NCBI GenBank assembly: GCA_039105265.1
Contig: JAPFFF010000010.1
Location: 5,332,001-5,396,000 of the forward strand
Length of the DNA stretch: 64,000 bases
DNA from: Tritrichomonas musculus
Taxonomy: Eukaryota > Parabasalia > Tritrichomonadida > Tritrichomonadidae
Reading direction: 5' to 3'
This document shows positions 20,301-30,432 of the stretch, piece after piece (within the stretch, counting starts at the first letter, position 1; every line of letters begins with the position of its first letter). A model generated the notes under the pieces. That model made no database searches. It worked only from the letters and a program-made list of their open reading frames with translations, and was not told the DNA's origin. Both the position numbers and the translations under genes were made by a program.

Positions 20301-22730
20301 TATTAAAACAATTTAGTTGTTTAACTAGATTAAAATAAATACTTTATGAAATGTTATTTAAATAAAAAATTGAAATTTTATTATAATGAATCAATTGAAA
20401 ATGTTATGAAATGTATTCAATTTTGAATGTCATCAAAATAATATGAAATTGAAATTTTATGAGAATAAAAACCTTTGAATGTAATGAATATAAATATGTT
20501 TTTAAAATAAGATTAAAATATTTTGCGTTTAAAATTGATTTAACATTAACATCTATATCTTCATTGGATAACAAAAGTTTAACAATTTCTTGGTTTTCCT
20601 TTTCAACAGCAATATGCAATGCAGTTTTATCAAAGTAAAATTGATAATTTCATTAAAATAAATAATTTTACGAATTTCATTTCAAAATTCAATTTAGAAT
20701 TTTATAAATATATTCAAATTAAAAACATCATTAAACAATTGAATTTTAAAATTGTATAAAAATAATTAATTGAAATTGTATTAAATTTATTTCTGTAAAT
20801 TCCATAAAAATACTTAAATATAAATAGTATTAAACTGTTGGTTTTTGAATTTTATTAGAAAATTTTGTGTTTTTTGAAATGATATTTAAATTGCATTTTA
20901 TTTAAAATTAATTTGATGTTGATTTTGACTTCTTTTCGTAATAATAAAAGTTTTACAATTTCTAAATTTTCACATTGAGTTGCGATTATTAATGGAGTTT
21001 TTTCATAAATAAATTTTTTAAGATTTCATTTAAAAATGATATTAAAAATAGTATTGAATTTTTCAATTAAAATTGTATGACGAGAATTGAAAATTGAATT
21101 GTATTAAAAAAGCAATTGATTTTTAATTTCATTTAATCAATTATTTGAAATTAAATTAAATTTTATATGAAATGGAATTAAATAATGTTTTAAAGAATTT
21201 TATTAAAGGTTTTATAGATGAAATGTAATAAGAAAAAAAAAGTGAAATGTCATAAAAAATAATTCATTGAAATTTTATAAAAATTGAATGATTAAGAAAC
21301 ATAATTAAAGAATGTTTTAGATTTGAAATGATATTAAATAACAATTTTATTTTAAATTGATTTTGCATTAACATCGATTTCTGGCATTGAAAGCAAAATT
21401 TTCACAACTTCTTGATTTTGTCTTTCACAAGCGACATGCAATGGTGTTTTATGAAATACAACAAATTCAACTTCATTAAAACAAAATCACATGAAACTTG
21501 ATACAAAAAATGATTGAACTTTATTCATAGAAAATTGATTTCAAAAACATTATAAAAAAAATAAGCTTAAAGGAATTTCATTACAAATTTAAATGATGAA
21601 ATCACATTAATACAAAAAACGATAGATGATGAAATTTTTTTATAATTCAAATTTATTTTAGCTGTATTTAAAAGAAACTTAACAAGATGAGGATAATCAT
21701 ATTTGCAAAAGTCGTAAAAAGTTTGATCATTATCATAATTTCCAGTAAAGCAAGTAAAATTATAATATTTATAGATTTGTGAATTTATATCTTTCTTTGG
21801 TGGTGACTTCATGAAGTTATTGTGAATGTATGAAGTGAAGTCAATATTATGACATTTTATTGATTCAAGTAAACATTCATTATATGACACATCATATGGT
21901 TTCAAATGATTCTGTTCAAGAAACATGATCATGTTTGGATTATCGCAATGCATTGAATATATCCATAACGATGGTGTCACTTTCACTTTATTGACATACA
22001 AATACTTCACAATTTCATACGAACCGAAAAAAGTGGCATATTCCATTAAATTTGGTGAATGACTCAATAAAAACGGATTTGTTTCAAAAATTGTCGGTTC
22101 TACTTCTTTTGTAAGTGGAATGTTATTCTTTTGAATTAGTGATGTGAAGTCATCAATTGAATTTTTTCGAATGGATTCATAAACTTCATCGTAATTTTCG
22201 CCAATTTTCCGATTTTTTTCAAATAAATCAGGTGGAATGCTTCCTATTAATGTGGTTATCTTCTCATTTAATTCGGTATCAAAAAAGTCTTTGAATTCTG
22301 GATAAAAATAATGTGGATAAAAATTTTCAATGTATTTTTGGCCGGTTATGACTTCAAATATTTCTATATTAGGAATTATTATTTTTTCTTCAAAAAGGAA
22401 CAATAAAGTTCGTTTATTGGCTTTAAAAATATTGAATATTTCCATGTTTGAGAAATTTCTTTGAATATCTTCCTGATATGATTTAAGTATTTTTTCAATT
22501 TTTTCGAAAAAGCCATTATAACGATGAAAATCATTTGAAATTTTGGATATTAAATGAAGGAATAATTTAAGGTCATTTGCATTTTCGTTGATTTTTTGAC
22601 CTTTTAAGAATTTGATTACTTGTTCCAAATCTGATTCTTGGCTTTCATCATTTTTGAAAAATTCAAGTAGAATTTTGTGTATTTGTTTTAGTTGATCCAC
22701 GTATTGATTAATATTATCGGATTTTTCCAT
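17358..22730 (-). CDS. DUF3447-ankyrin repeat protein gene, split into nine coding blocks by AT-rich spacers
   Basis: Start ATG at 22730 (MEKSDNINQ). Coding block 1, 22730-21633 (366 codons), holds the helical N-terminal region and a DUF3447 domain (SHSPNLMEYATFFGSYEIV, then MHCDNPNMIMFLEQNH). Ankyrin units follow at 21456-21355, 21007-20906, 20634-20533, 20103-20002, 19172-19071, 18555-18454 and about 17595-17491. The first six are exactly 102 nt with no stop. A C-terminal block, 17426-17358, encodes KTPIELTDKEEIKALINNAH and a stop. The spacers are low-complexity and contain stops. Joined, the blocks give about 627 residues, the normal size for this protein family. Ankyrin proteins of this type likely act as protein-binding scaffolds. 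Whether the spacers are spliced out is unproven: boundaries are not GT-AG. See the finding. Confidence 0.65.
17427..21632. repeat. Eight AT-rich spacers of one sequence type within the ankyrin gene
   Basis: The spacers measure about 64, 858, 515, 829, 429, 271, 347 and 176 bases, reading from 17427 upward, and lie between the coding blocks. All are made of the same degenerate words (AAATTTCATT, AAATGATTTGAAATTG), and on the plus strand G clearly exceeds C. On the gene strand each follows a codon ATT (GTT once), and most are T-rich just before the next block. They are not copies of one fixed sequence but share composition and vocabulary, as if each grew by slippage. Confidence 0.75.
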
Positions 22731-23608
22731 TTGTTCAAAATAACATTGAATTAATTCAATTTTCAATTTAGTTAATTATTTGTCAAACTTTTTCTAAAAA
22801 TTCATTCATTTTGTAATCAAAAAATTTTGAAAGGATTCCTTAGATCCATCGTTTTTTTGATCGGCAAAAAAAAAATCATATTTATCCCAAAATATAAAAG
22901 AAAAAAATTTAATTTAAGCAATGAAATAATAATTATAATTTAAAAAATATAAATCCATCTTTAATATATATTAGAATAACCTTGTTTTTAACGTTATTTG
23001 GGATATAATTTTGGTCTCAGTTAAATTTACAACATATTTATGTTTTTATTGTAGATATATGCTGCTTTTTGAATAGGCACTTCACATTGAATGAATCTGT
23101 AATAAGTTCCAATTACAATATCTATATTAAGTCATAAGTTAAATAAACTTAAATTTTGTTTTGTTAATTATGTAACACATTTTTTGTTAAATTTATATTA
23201 TAAAATCAAATAGTAAGCCAAAAATAAAAAAAAATATTCAATAAATACGGACATAGAAAAGAGCTGGATTTATATACAAACGTCAATAGTATATATATAA
23301 ATGTCTGTAGCATCAATGAAATGTAATAATTTATGTGCCTTGATTCTGAAAGGTTGAAAAACTTGCCTTAAATTTGTTTAGTCGCATAAAATGATTATTT
23401 TATAAAAATAGAAGAAAATATATAATTTTATCTTTTACATTTATTAAAATATATATATAATACAATTTATTGTTTAAATATCTTATTTGTATAAATGTAA
23501 AAGCGCATTTTTCAAGAATATAAGTAATGCAAATATTCAATAAGATAATCGTTATAATTTGAAAATTTTGAATTGAAATCGTTGTCTAAATAAAAATTTT
23601 TATTTAAA
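22731..23608. other. Divergent intergenic region
   Basis: About 880 AT-rich bases between the ankyrin gene (minus) and the NPL4-like gene (plus), so both promoters should be here. No further gene or RNA was recognised. ATATATATA tracts occur near 23288 and 23450. Confidence 0.4.
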
Positions 23609-24877
23609 ATGAGTAAAAAGCCTTTAAGTGTTATCCTCGTGAGATGGCCAAAAGGAACTGAACGCGTCAATGTTACACCAAATGATACAATTGGTGATGT
23701 TGTAAACCGAATGGCTAAAAAGCATGATTTTGATGGAACGAAGCTTACTTTAATTTTGGAGTCAAACAAAACAAAAATAGCTCGTATTACAAAATTATCC
23801 CAACTTAAAATCAGCAATGGTGAAATGTTTCAACTCGATATGCCATCGCTTCCTCCTACACCTTCATCTTCTTCATTATCACAATCATCAACAGGAACCA
23901 GCAATTCGAGACCGTCAACAGCAAATAAAGAAAATAAGGGGCCTCTTCCTCCAAATGTTCAGCGTTTTAAATCGATATGGGGTGAAAATGCAAAATGTTT
24001 ATCAGAAGTGGTAGGAGAAACTATTATTATTGAGCAGCAAGAATCTTGTAAAATTAAAAAAGTTTTACTTCCTCAAAAAGAATGTGCAATGGCAGCCCAT
24101 ATTATTGAAGAACTGCATTTTATGACGATGAGAATATTCTTTTTATATGGAACTGTTCCTCATGATAATGTGGTGCGTATTCACGCAATATCAATGCCAT
24201 CACAAAGGTTTGATGCCAAAACCGGTAACTTCATAATCAACGAGCAGCATAAAAAATCTTCAGATGATCTTGCCAAAACTCTTGGACTTAAGCTATTAGG
24301 TGTTATTATACCCAATAGTATCAAATCTCCCCCAATAAATCCTAATGCAATGGTAATTTTAGGTAAAATGGCACAAGAAATTGGGGATGATTTTATTGTT
24401 TGCAGTGCTACGCCAGATGCTGGGAAGTGTGTTTTTGAAGTTTATCAACTATCAAATCAATTCATAAAACTCGCATCAGAAGACTTTTTTACTGGAACTG
24501 ACGGGAAAGATTGCCTAAAAACAGAAAAAGAAGTTCGTGCCTATTCAAAATTAACAGATAAGTTAGCTGTAGAATATTTTCTGATAAATGTTGCAAGTAT
24601 CCCTAGAGTTTCATGGTTTCCAAAGGCTGGATTCCCTTTTCAAGCCTTTTATCCAACTGTTTCTGATTTTGCTTATGCCATGAATCTTGATTACCAATTG
24701 CCTAATTTTATTCGTCTCCTAGATTTCAATTGTTTGCTCTTTCTCGAGCAATGGTTCAATCCTGGAAATGAAATTCCAATGTTGACAAAAACATTGATTA
24801 AAAAGAAAGAATTGCCTTTTTCTTTTTCTTCAAAAATTGATGAAATTATTTCATCAGCTTCAATATCGGGATATTAA
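23609..24877 (+). CDS. NPL4: NPL4-like cofactor of the p97/CDC48 segregase
   Basis: A 422-residue protein. Residues 1-78 fit the UBX-like domain (SVILVRWPKGTERVNV, DTIGDVVNRMA, ISNGEMFQLDM), followed by a Ser/Pro-rich linker (80-113) and a region matching the NPL4 MPN-type core: HIIEELHFMTMRIFFLYG, AISMPSQRFD and LGLKLLGVIIPN. The C-terminal part (ASIPRVSWFPKAGFPF) also fits. NPL4 with UFD1 brings ubiquitylated proteins to p97 for unfolding, for example in ER-associated degradation. It is shorter than the roughly 600 residues of yeast and human NPL4. The two zinc fingers usually found before the MPN domain are not evident; only scattered cysteines remain. Start: the ATG at 23609 is the first in frame. 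Confidence 0.72.
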   Translation: MSKKPLSVILVRWPKGTERVNVTPNDTIGDVVNRMAKKHDFDGTKLTLILESNKTKIARITKLSQLKISNGEMFQLDMPSLPPTPSSSSLSQSSTGTSNSRPSTANKENKGPLPPNVQRFKSIWGENAKCLSEVVGETIIIEQQESCKIKKVLLPQKECAMAAHIIEELHFMTMRIFFLYGTVPHDNVVRIHAISMPSQRFDAKTGNFIINEQHKKSSDDLAKTLGLKLLGVIIPNSIKSPPINPNAMVILGKMAQEIGDDFIVCSATPDAGKCVFEVYQLSNQFIKLASEDFFTGTDGKDCLKTEKEVRAYSKLTDKLAVEYFLINVASIPRVSWFPKAGFPFQAFYPTVSDFAYAMNLDYQLPNFIRLLDFNCLLFLEQWFNPGNEIPMLTKTLIKKKELPFSFSSKIDEIISSASISGY

Positions 24878-25219
24878 CTTTTTTATGTCTTAATTGAAAT
24901 TCATTGTTATTTAATATACATTCCATTTTTATCTTAATTATTTGTTATTTTTTAAAGTCCAAATAGAATCTTTAGAATATTTTTCATTAGTGAATCAAAT
25001 ATTAATGATATTATAATCGTTGTTATTTAAATAAACTTTTCCACAAATTTTTAAAACAGGTTTCAATTATAATGTATTCAGGTAAGCCATTCACAATTAC
25101 TAGCTTACATGAGAGGGTTTTCTCACCAAATCATTATTATAAAATATAATGTTCATCGAAATGGGGAAAAAAAAAAACAATCAAAACATTAATATAAACA
25201 AATAATAATACTAATTAGT
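24878..25219. other. Convergent intergenic region
   Basis: About 340 bases between the NPL4-like and phosphatase 3' ends. AT-rich, with no gene, RNA or strong repeat seen. Confidence 0.4.
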
Positions 25220-27151
25220 TTATAAACTCACAGGAATTTTCAATACAAACTGTGAAGAATTAAAGAATGGTGTTTGAAGGGTAACAATGAATTCATCATT
25301 GAGATTAGGTGGCAATATTTTGACTTTAATTGCAACCTGAGTAGTTTTTAAAGCTGGAATCATTCCAGTGTTTACAGGTATTACAAAGTTATTTGGATTA
25401 CGACTAATTTTCATTTGCCAAATAGCCCAAGATAGTGATTCATTCTTCAAAGTCACGACGATGTCTGATCTGTTTTGTATAACAACTGCTTGTGGATTGC
25501 AAGAAACTTTTGGTGTTGCTAATCTGACAATTTCTTCATATCTAGATTCGATTATTTCTTCTAGATATTGATATCTCTCGTCATCCTTAAAAGGAACTGG
25601 GAATTTGTAAGATGCATGAACAGGCCTATGATCACTGAATTGGCATCTTAGAGATCGGTAACATATATTTTCAGGTTTAGATGGATAATTCAAAAGATTT
25701 AAAGTGCTATTGACATTTTCTGGATTCCATTCAGATTCAAAGTGACTCTTATCTTGAATGTAATTTGCAGCCATATCTGTTTCAAAAATAACAACATCAT
25801 CCAAGCCAATTCTTATATTTGATTTAGATGTTCTGATTAAAATCCTATCTGTCCAACTTGGAACTCTTTGCTTAGGTGATGTATCATATACGTCCTTTCC
25901 AACATCAAATTTGTAGGATGGTGGAAACTTAGGCTCTGGTTCTTCGAAAAGTTTGATTGGATCACCTGATTCTTGTGTTATTTTGAGTTGATCAAATTTG
26001 TATAAATCGTGAAGATTCTTTTCTTTAATCATATTTAGGCAAACATCTCTGGGACGATTAATACGATAGTTTAAGTCGCCCATAAAAATATTGTAATCAT
26101 CTTTATCAAGACCTTGTACAATTTCATGCCATTGCATATTTCTTTGTTCGCAGTTACCATCATGAGCTGCAAGATGGCAGCAAATTGCAGAAAAAGATCC
26201 ATAACCAATTTTCCAACTAAAAACAACAGCTGCTTTATTGGCTAGCATTCCGTTTGCTCCAAGTTTTTTCATTTCAATATTTGAAGAAATCAATTTTGGA
26301 TGTAAACCACGTCGTACAAGGGCACAACAGCAAACTCCTCCTAGTGATTGGTTGTAAAGCATATCAAATTCTTCATCATTAAATCGAGTAGCTGCCTTCA
26401 AAATGTGTTCACCCCATTTTTTGCAATTGGCGCTGTTTCCTGTAACAACGGATTTAACAGACATATCAATTTCTTCAAGAGCAACAACAACAAAATCTGC
26501 TGATGCATAAGGAACCGAAAAAATTTTTGATAAGTCATCAAGAATTGCTTCTTCTTCTTTTGGTTCCTTACTTCCTACATTCCATGTTAAAAAATTAAAG
26601 CGGAGAGGAACTTTCTTGATGTAAAATTGAGTATTGATTTCAAGAGATTTATTTTTCCATATTGTTTTCGCTTCCGGAAACTCTCTATTGAGAACTAGTG
26701 GAGAAAGAATTGATGCCTCTGCTCCATTTTCTCCATTCTGAGGCCATAAAATTTCATGTTCAAGCTTCATATTATGAAGGAACTCTTGATTTTGCTCCTT
26801 ATATTCATCATCCCGCTCAAATTTTGATGTGTTTGACTTTCCAAAATGAGAAGCCATCATTTCAAGATGGAAAACATTTTCAAAAGTAAATGTTACTATT
26901 TGATTTTCATAATTCTTGCCAAGTTTGACATAAAGGGTCATTTCACCAAAAACAAAGCATGACGACATTTGACCAGAAATTTGAAATAAAGCGGTTCGAT
27001 GTGTAGTTTTATCTTCAAGATATAAATATGATTTGAACAACGAATTATCATCTAATAAGATGGAAAAAGAAATTTTGGCTTTGTCTTTAAAATTCATTTT
27101 GATTTTTTCGGATGAGAACCATACTGATTTCGATTTTATGCATCCTTTCAT
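25220..27151 (-). CDS. Inositol polyphosphate 5-phosphatase (OCRL/INPP5B-like)
   Basis: A 643-residue protein predicted to remove the 5-phosphate of phosphoinositides such as PI(4,5)P2 on endosomal or plasma membranes. The N-terminal ~180 residues are unassigned (PH- or C2-like size). The catalytic domain starts at FLTWNVGS (about 186), then LEEID (about 226), HLAAHDGN, GDLNYRI (about 357), PSWTDRIL (about 430) and SDHRPVHASY (about 505), so all signature blocks are present. The last ~100 residues resemble the ASH domain that follows the phosphatase in OCRL and INPP5B; no RhoGAP domain follows. Start: ATG at 27149-27151, with TTTTTCATCTCT about a dozen bases upstream on the gene strand as likely initiator. 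It is divergent from the histone-fold gene 150 bases away. Confidence 0.9.
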   Translation of the reverse strand: MKGCIKSKSVWFSSEKIKMNFKDKAKISFSILLDDNSLFKSYLYLEDKTTHRTALFQISGQMSSCFVFGEMTLYVKLGKNYENQIVTFTFENVFHLEMMASHFGKSNTSKFERDDEYKEQNQEFLHNMKLEHEILWPQNGENGAEASILSPLVLNREFPEAKTIWKNKSLEINTQFYIKKVPLRFNFLTWNVGSKEPKEEEAILDDLSKIFSVPYASADFVVVALEEIDMSVKSVVTGNSANCKKWGEHILKAATRFNDEEFDMLYNQSLGGVCCCALVRRGLHPKLISSNIEMKKLGANGMLANKAAVVFSWKIGYGSFSAICCHLAAHDGNCEQRNMQWHEIVQGLDKDDYNIFMGDLNYRINRPRDVCLNMIKEKNLHDLYKFDQLKITQESGDPIKLFEEPEPKFPPSYKFDVGKDVYDTSPKQRVPSWTDRILIRTSKSNIRIGLDDVVIFETDMAANYIQDKSHFESEWNPENVNSTLNLLNYPSKPENICYRSLRCQFSDHRPVHASYKFPVPFKDDERYQYLEEIIESRYEEIVRLATPKVSCNPQAVVIQNRSDIVVTLKNESLSWAIWQMKISRNPNNFVIPVNTGMIPALKTTQVAIKVKILPPNLNDEFIVTLQTPFFNSSQFVLKIPVSL

Positions 27152-27273
27152 TATTAGAGATGAAAAATTCTAAATTCAATAACGAAAATTGTGAATACTC
27201 ATTTGAAAAATCGTATTGAAGATAAAAAAAATTTTGAATTATAGTGGTTCAACCGTTTTTATTAAGAACTTTT

Positions 27274-27280
27274 TCATTTA
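27274..27280 (+). promoter_or_regulatory. Initiator-like TCATTTA
   Basis: A TCA-T-rich initiator of the trichomonad type 30 bases before the ATG at 27304. Trichomonad transcripts usually start at the A of such a motif within some 5-30 bases of the ATG. Confidence 0.45.
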
Positions 27281-27303
27281 TAAAATAAACAAGATTCTCC
27301 AAA

Positions 27304-27600
27304 ATGAGAAAAACGACAATTCAAGCTTCTGTTGCCAAAAAGATTATGAAAGCAAATAAAGATGTTGGTAAAAAAACTAAAGAAGTTCCGCCTTTAATAG
27401 TTTCCACGGCTGAATTATTTATCCAAGAAATGGTTCAAAAATTAACCTCAGAATCAAATTCCAACGAAATTCAACTTGATGATATCGTTAAATTAATACA
27501 ATCAAACCAACAGTATGATTTTTTGATTTCATCTATTCCTGACATTCAAGCATGCGCTACTGAAGAAAAGAAAAAAGGCAAGCCGCAAGCGGACGAATAA
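27304..27600 (+). CDS. Histone-fold protein of the NF-YC/DRAP1/POLE4 class
   Basis: A 98-residue protein that is almost entirely one histone fold (about 5-85): SVAKKIMKANKDVG (helix 1), STAELFIQEMVQKL (helix 2), IQLDDIVKLIQSNQQYDFLISSIPDI (helix 3 and C-terminal helix, quoted here only as a region). The YDFL motif and overall layout fit NF-YC, DRAP1 or the small polymerase-epsilon subunit, which pair with an NF-YB-like partner on DNA. A short Lys-rich tail follows. Which of the three roles applies cannot be told; a DRAP1-like transcription repressor or POLE4-like subunit seems likelier than NF-YC because of the small size. Confidence 0.8.
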   Translation: MRKTTIQASVAKKIMKANKDVGKKTKEVPPLIVSTAELFIQEMVQKLTSESNSNEIQLDDIVKLIQSNQQYDFLISSIPDIQACATEEKKKGKPQADE

Positions 27601-27840
27601 TTATTATTTGATTTGCATTGAATTCTTCTGATATATTTTGTAATATGTTATATTATGAAATCAGTAATTTGTAATAATGATAAGTGGTGATAGGTGGTGA
27701 TATACACTAGAAAGCATAGGTTATTGTTATTGTGATATTTAAATTTTTTAAAAAGCATACTTTTTGATATTTTTGAACTTCAAAATTTGAAATCTCAAAA
27801 TTGAATTGTTTTTTCTTTAAAAACTTTTTGAGAGATTTAT
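27601..27840. other. Short gap
   Basis: AT-rich 3' flank of the histone-fold gene. It has a near-duplicated GTGGTGATA word at about 27686-27700. No gene. Confidence 0.4.
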
Positions 27841-29990
27841 GCCTGTGAAATTTATTTAATATCTTCACAAAGAGTATCTTATCAATGGCAGAATAAAAAG
27901 ATTCTCGATCTCTGAAATCGATCCCGAGTATCAGTGTATATTTATTTTATCAATATCAGAAAGTGAGTCAATTATCGATCTCGAAAATTGGAAAACATTG
28001 AGCCAATTTAGGGAAAAAGTATTATTTTTACATAAAGCACTTGAATTTCCTGTATGGAGTACTATTGTAAGTTGTAGTTAAACATTTTATTCAAACAACT
28101 CTATTTAGGAAAAGCAGGAGATAAAAGGATAGTTTTAGTAATTGATGCTGTTTAAATTTCTATAAAACTTTGTGTATAATTAAAAGGTGAAATGAGGTGA
28201 TCCCTCATCGTACGGAAGAGCCACAAGAGCCGGGTACCGAACTCTGTATCTCCAAACTGAACTCCAAAGAACGGTGTAAGTTCAGCTTGGAGAGATTAGC
28301 AGAAGCATTAGATGAAATCGACAAAGATGAAGATGACACGGGAAAAATGATCATGGATCACTGAAGCTTTAAAATACATAGATAAAGAAGAATTGGAATC
28401 CGGGGAATCAATCATGACGCCATCAATAAATTGTACAATTCGAAATTATATATAAAAAAAAAAATACTATGTCCAGAAACATGTGCAGCAGGAAACATAA
28501 AAATTTGAGAAAAAATCAATGATTTAGAATCATAACTATTCAAAATTGCAAAAGCAATTATTGATCCTTCGATTTTATCAATATACATTATGGAAGACAG
28601 TTGAAATGAATACAAAAACTGGGAGATCTAAACTGAAATCTTATAATGAATTCAATGAACAAATACAATTAGATATAAATCCGGTACCAAACAAAAGCAT
28701 ACAACACAGAATGCAGATTGTTGCTTGAAAAAATGGATTATTTCATTAAAAAAAATTAATTCTAATTCGTGGAGTACCAATGTTGTAATGAAAAACTACA
28801 AATACTTCAAGTAATTTTATGACTGAATTACCAACCAATTTAGAAACAAATTGATTGGAGATGTCCAGAAATAAAGAAATATTTTTTTATTGAACCAATT
28901 AAAAAGTTAATTAACCGTTCTTAATAAGCAATTTAATCAAAATTTCCTTTTTTCTTTTTTTTTTTATTTCTACAGAGATACTTCGATATTGTTATAATAT
29001 AAGAAATAAATATAAGTAGCTGAGAAAGCATATACATGACACAGAGAACACAATTGAGCACATTTCAGGAAAAATTGATCTGACAGAAGCACAAATACAA
29101 TTTGATGGCTAATTGATTATTGGAAATTTTAGTTTCGGTCTACAATTTGAAATTTGATATGGAGTTTGTTGAAGGAATGATAGCTTCAATAGTTCTTTTG
29201 CGACCTTGGAAAGAAAATTTAATTAAATACTTTCTTGAACAAACATAGTTGATGCAACATTTACATCTGAAAATTTAAGATTCATTTCTGCAGTTATTGC
29301 GAATGATGAATTAAATACACAAGCAGTTGGATTAATTATAAGAGGAACTGAAGATACTAATGGTTATTTGATTTTATTTCAATTTGTTTCAAAAATAATT
29401 TTACATGGTTTTTTATGGATGCTTGGGTTTCAGAAGAATCATATAGATTATATATGTTTCTACTATTTATGAAAAGTAGCACTCAATTTTTCACCAAACG
29501 ATCCAACTCAAAAACGTGGCATGATTTCATCTCAAACTATTGAAATGCTCCATAATTTATTGGGAAAAAATAGCAATTCAGCTTTTGAAGTGTATAAACA
29601 ATTTTTCAATGTTTCTACCAGTTCGTTAGAAAAAGTCCTCTAATCTCTTATTCCTCAAAATCCGTACTATCAAATTGTGCAAAGGATTTGTTAACTCAAA
29701 CAATACAATATGAAATTGCATGTGATAAATTGATGTAAAATACGTAATGTGTTTATCAAGATCTGGAGAGACTGTTACCCTTTCAACGGCGAACTAAAAG
29801 GTGGGCATATTGTGATGAACCCGGGTGAGTATTTCATAATTATAACATCCAATTACACCATCGAAAAAAATCTTTGAACCAACTGATGCTGAAGTAATCA
29901 AAAGACGTTTTACAATGGTATGTTTTGATAACGAACTTGAAAAACATGTCGCAACTAATAAGCGCATTGATTGAGAAGTGAAATAAATCA
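27840..29990 (+). pseudogene. Decayed MULE-like transposase
   Basis: A long stretch with no full reading frame but recognisable pieces. The clearest, about 29248-29391, encodes VDATFTSENLRFISAVI, then VGLIIRG and NGYLILFQFV, the first catalytic-Asp block of a MULE transposase (D-x-T-F) and the following strands. Other coding-like scraps lie at about 27960-28080 and 29480-29640. Stops and frame changes are frequent. The segment near 28205-28350 is GC-richer than its neighbours. It differs from the intact element at 3.8-7.3 kb and is much older. I see no terminal repeats. Confidence 0.6.
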
Positions 29991-30416
29991 TGAAGAGGCA
30001 TTGATTGAGAAGATTTTATGTTCCATGTTCCCCAGTGTATTTCCCCGACAGTTGAATCTCTTCTAGGCCTTCTATTAGCTCCCGCTTAGCTTAACTACCA
30101 CGAGAGGCAGTATGGAAAAAATATAAAATCTTTCTGCATTTTTTTATTTAATAATTGGTTTTGGGAACAAATTTGACTAGGTCTGTCTGGAAACGAATTC
30201 GATTCCTCAAACTTTCTCTTTGATGCATTTGTAAAGTTGGATTCAAAATGCTTGGGACAACATTCAATTTTTTTCAATGTTTCTCTGAAAATCTTGCATT
30301 CTACTTGGGAGTTATTGACCTTTAAAATGAATAATTTTAACCTTTACGTATTGAAAAAGTTTGTCCCAAGCCTTTTGAATCTAACTTTAACAAAACTCAA
30401 TTCAATTAATAAACGT
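29991..30416. other. Gap upstream of the second ankyrin gene
   Basis: No gene. A GC-richer stretch at 30030-30110 may be a remnant. GCTTGGGACAA near 30249 and TTGTCCCAAGC near 30361 form an 11-base inverted repeat about 100 bases apart, just upstream of the ankyrin gene; this could be a regulatory site or a hairpin. Confidence 0.4.
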
Positions 30417-30423
30417 TCATTTT
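30417..30423 (+). promoter_or_regulatory. Initiator-like TCATTTT
   Basis: A TCATTTT motif 16 bases before the ATG at 30433, matching the trichomonad initiator pattern. It supports this ATG and suggests the ankyrin gene is, or recently was, transcribed. Confidence 0.5.
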
Positions 30424-30432
30424 AGAAAATAA

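Noticed and set aside
17427-21632. CRISPR-like array (regular units with spacers)
   Set aside because: The units are ankyrin code and spacers are long, uneven and low-complexity; eukaryotic context.
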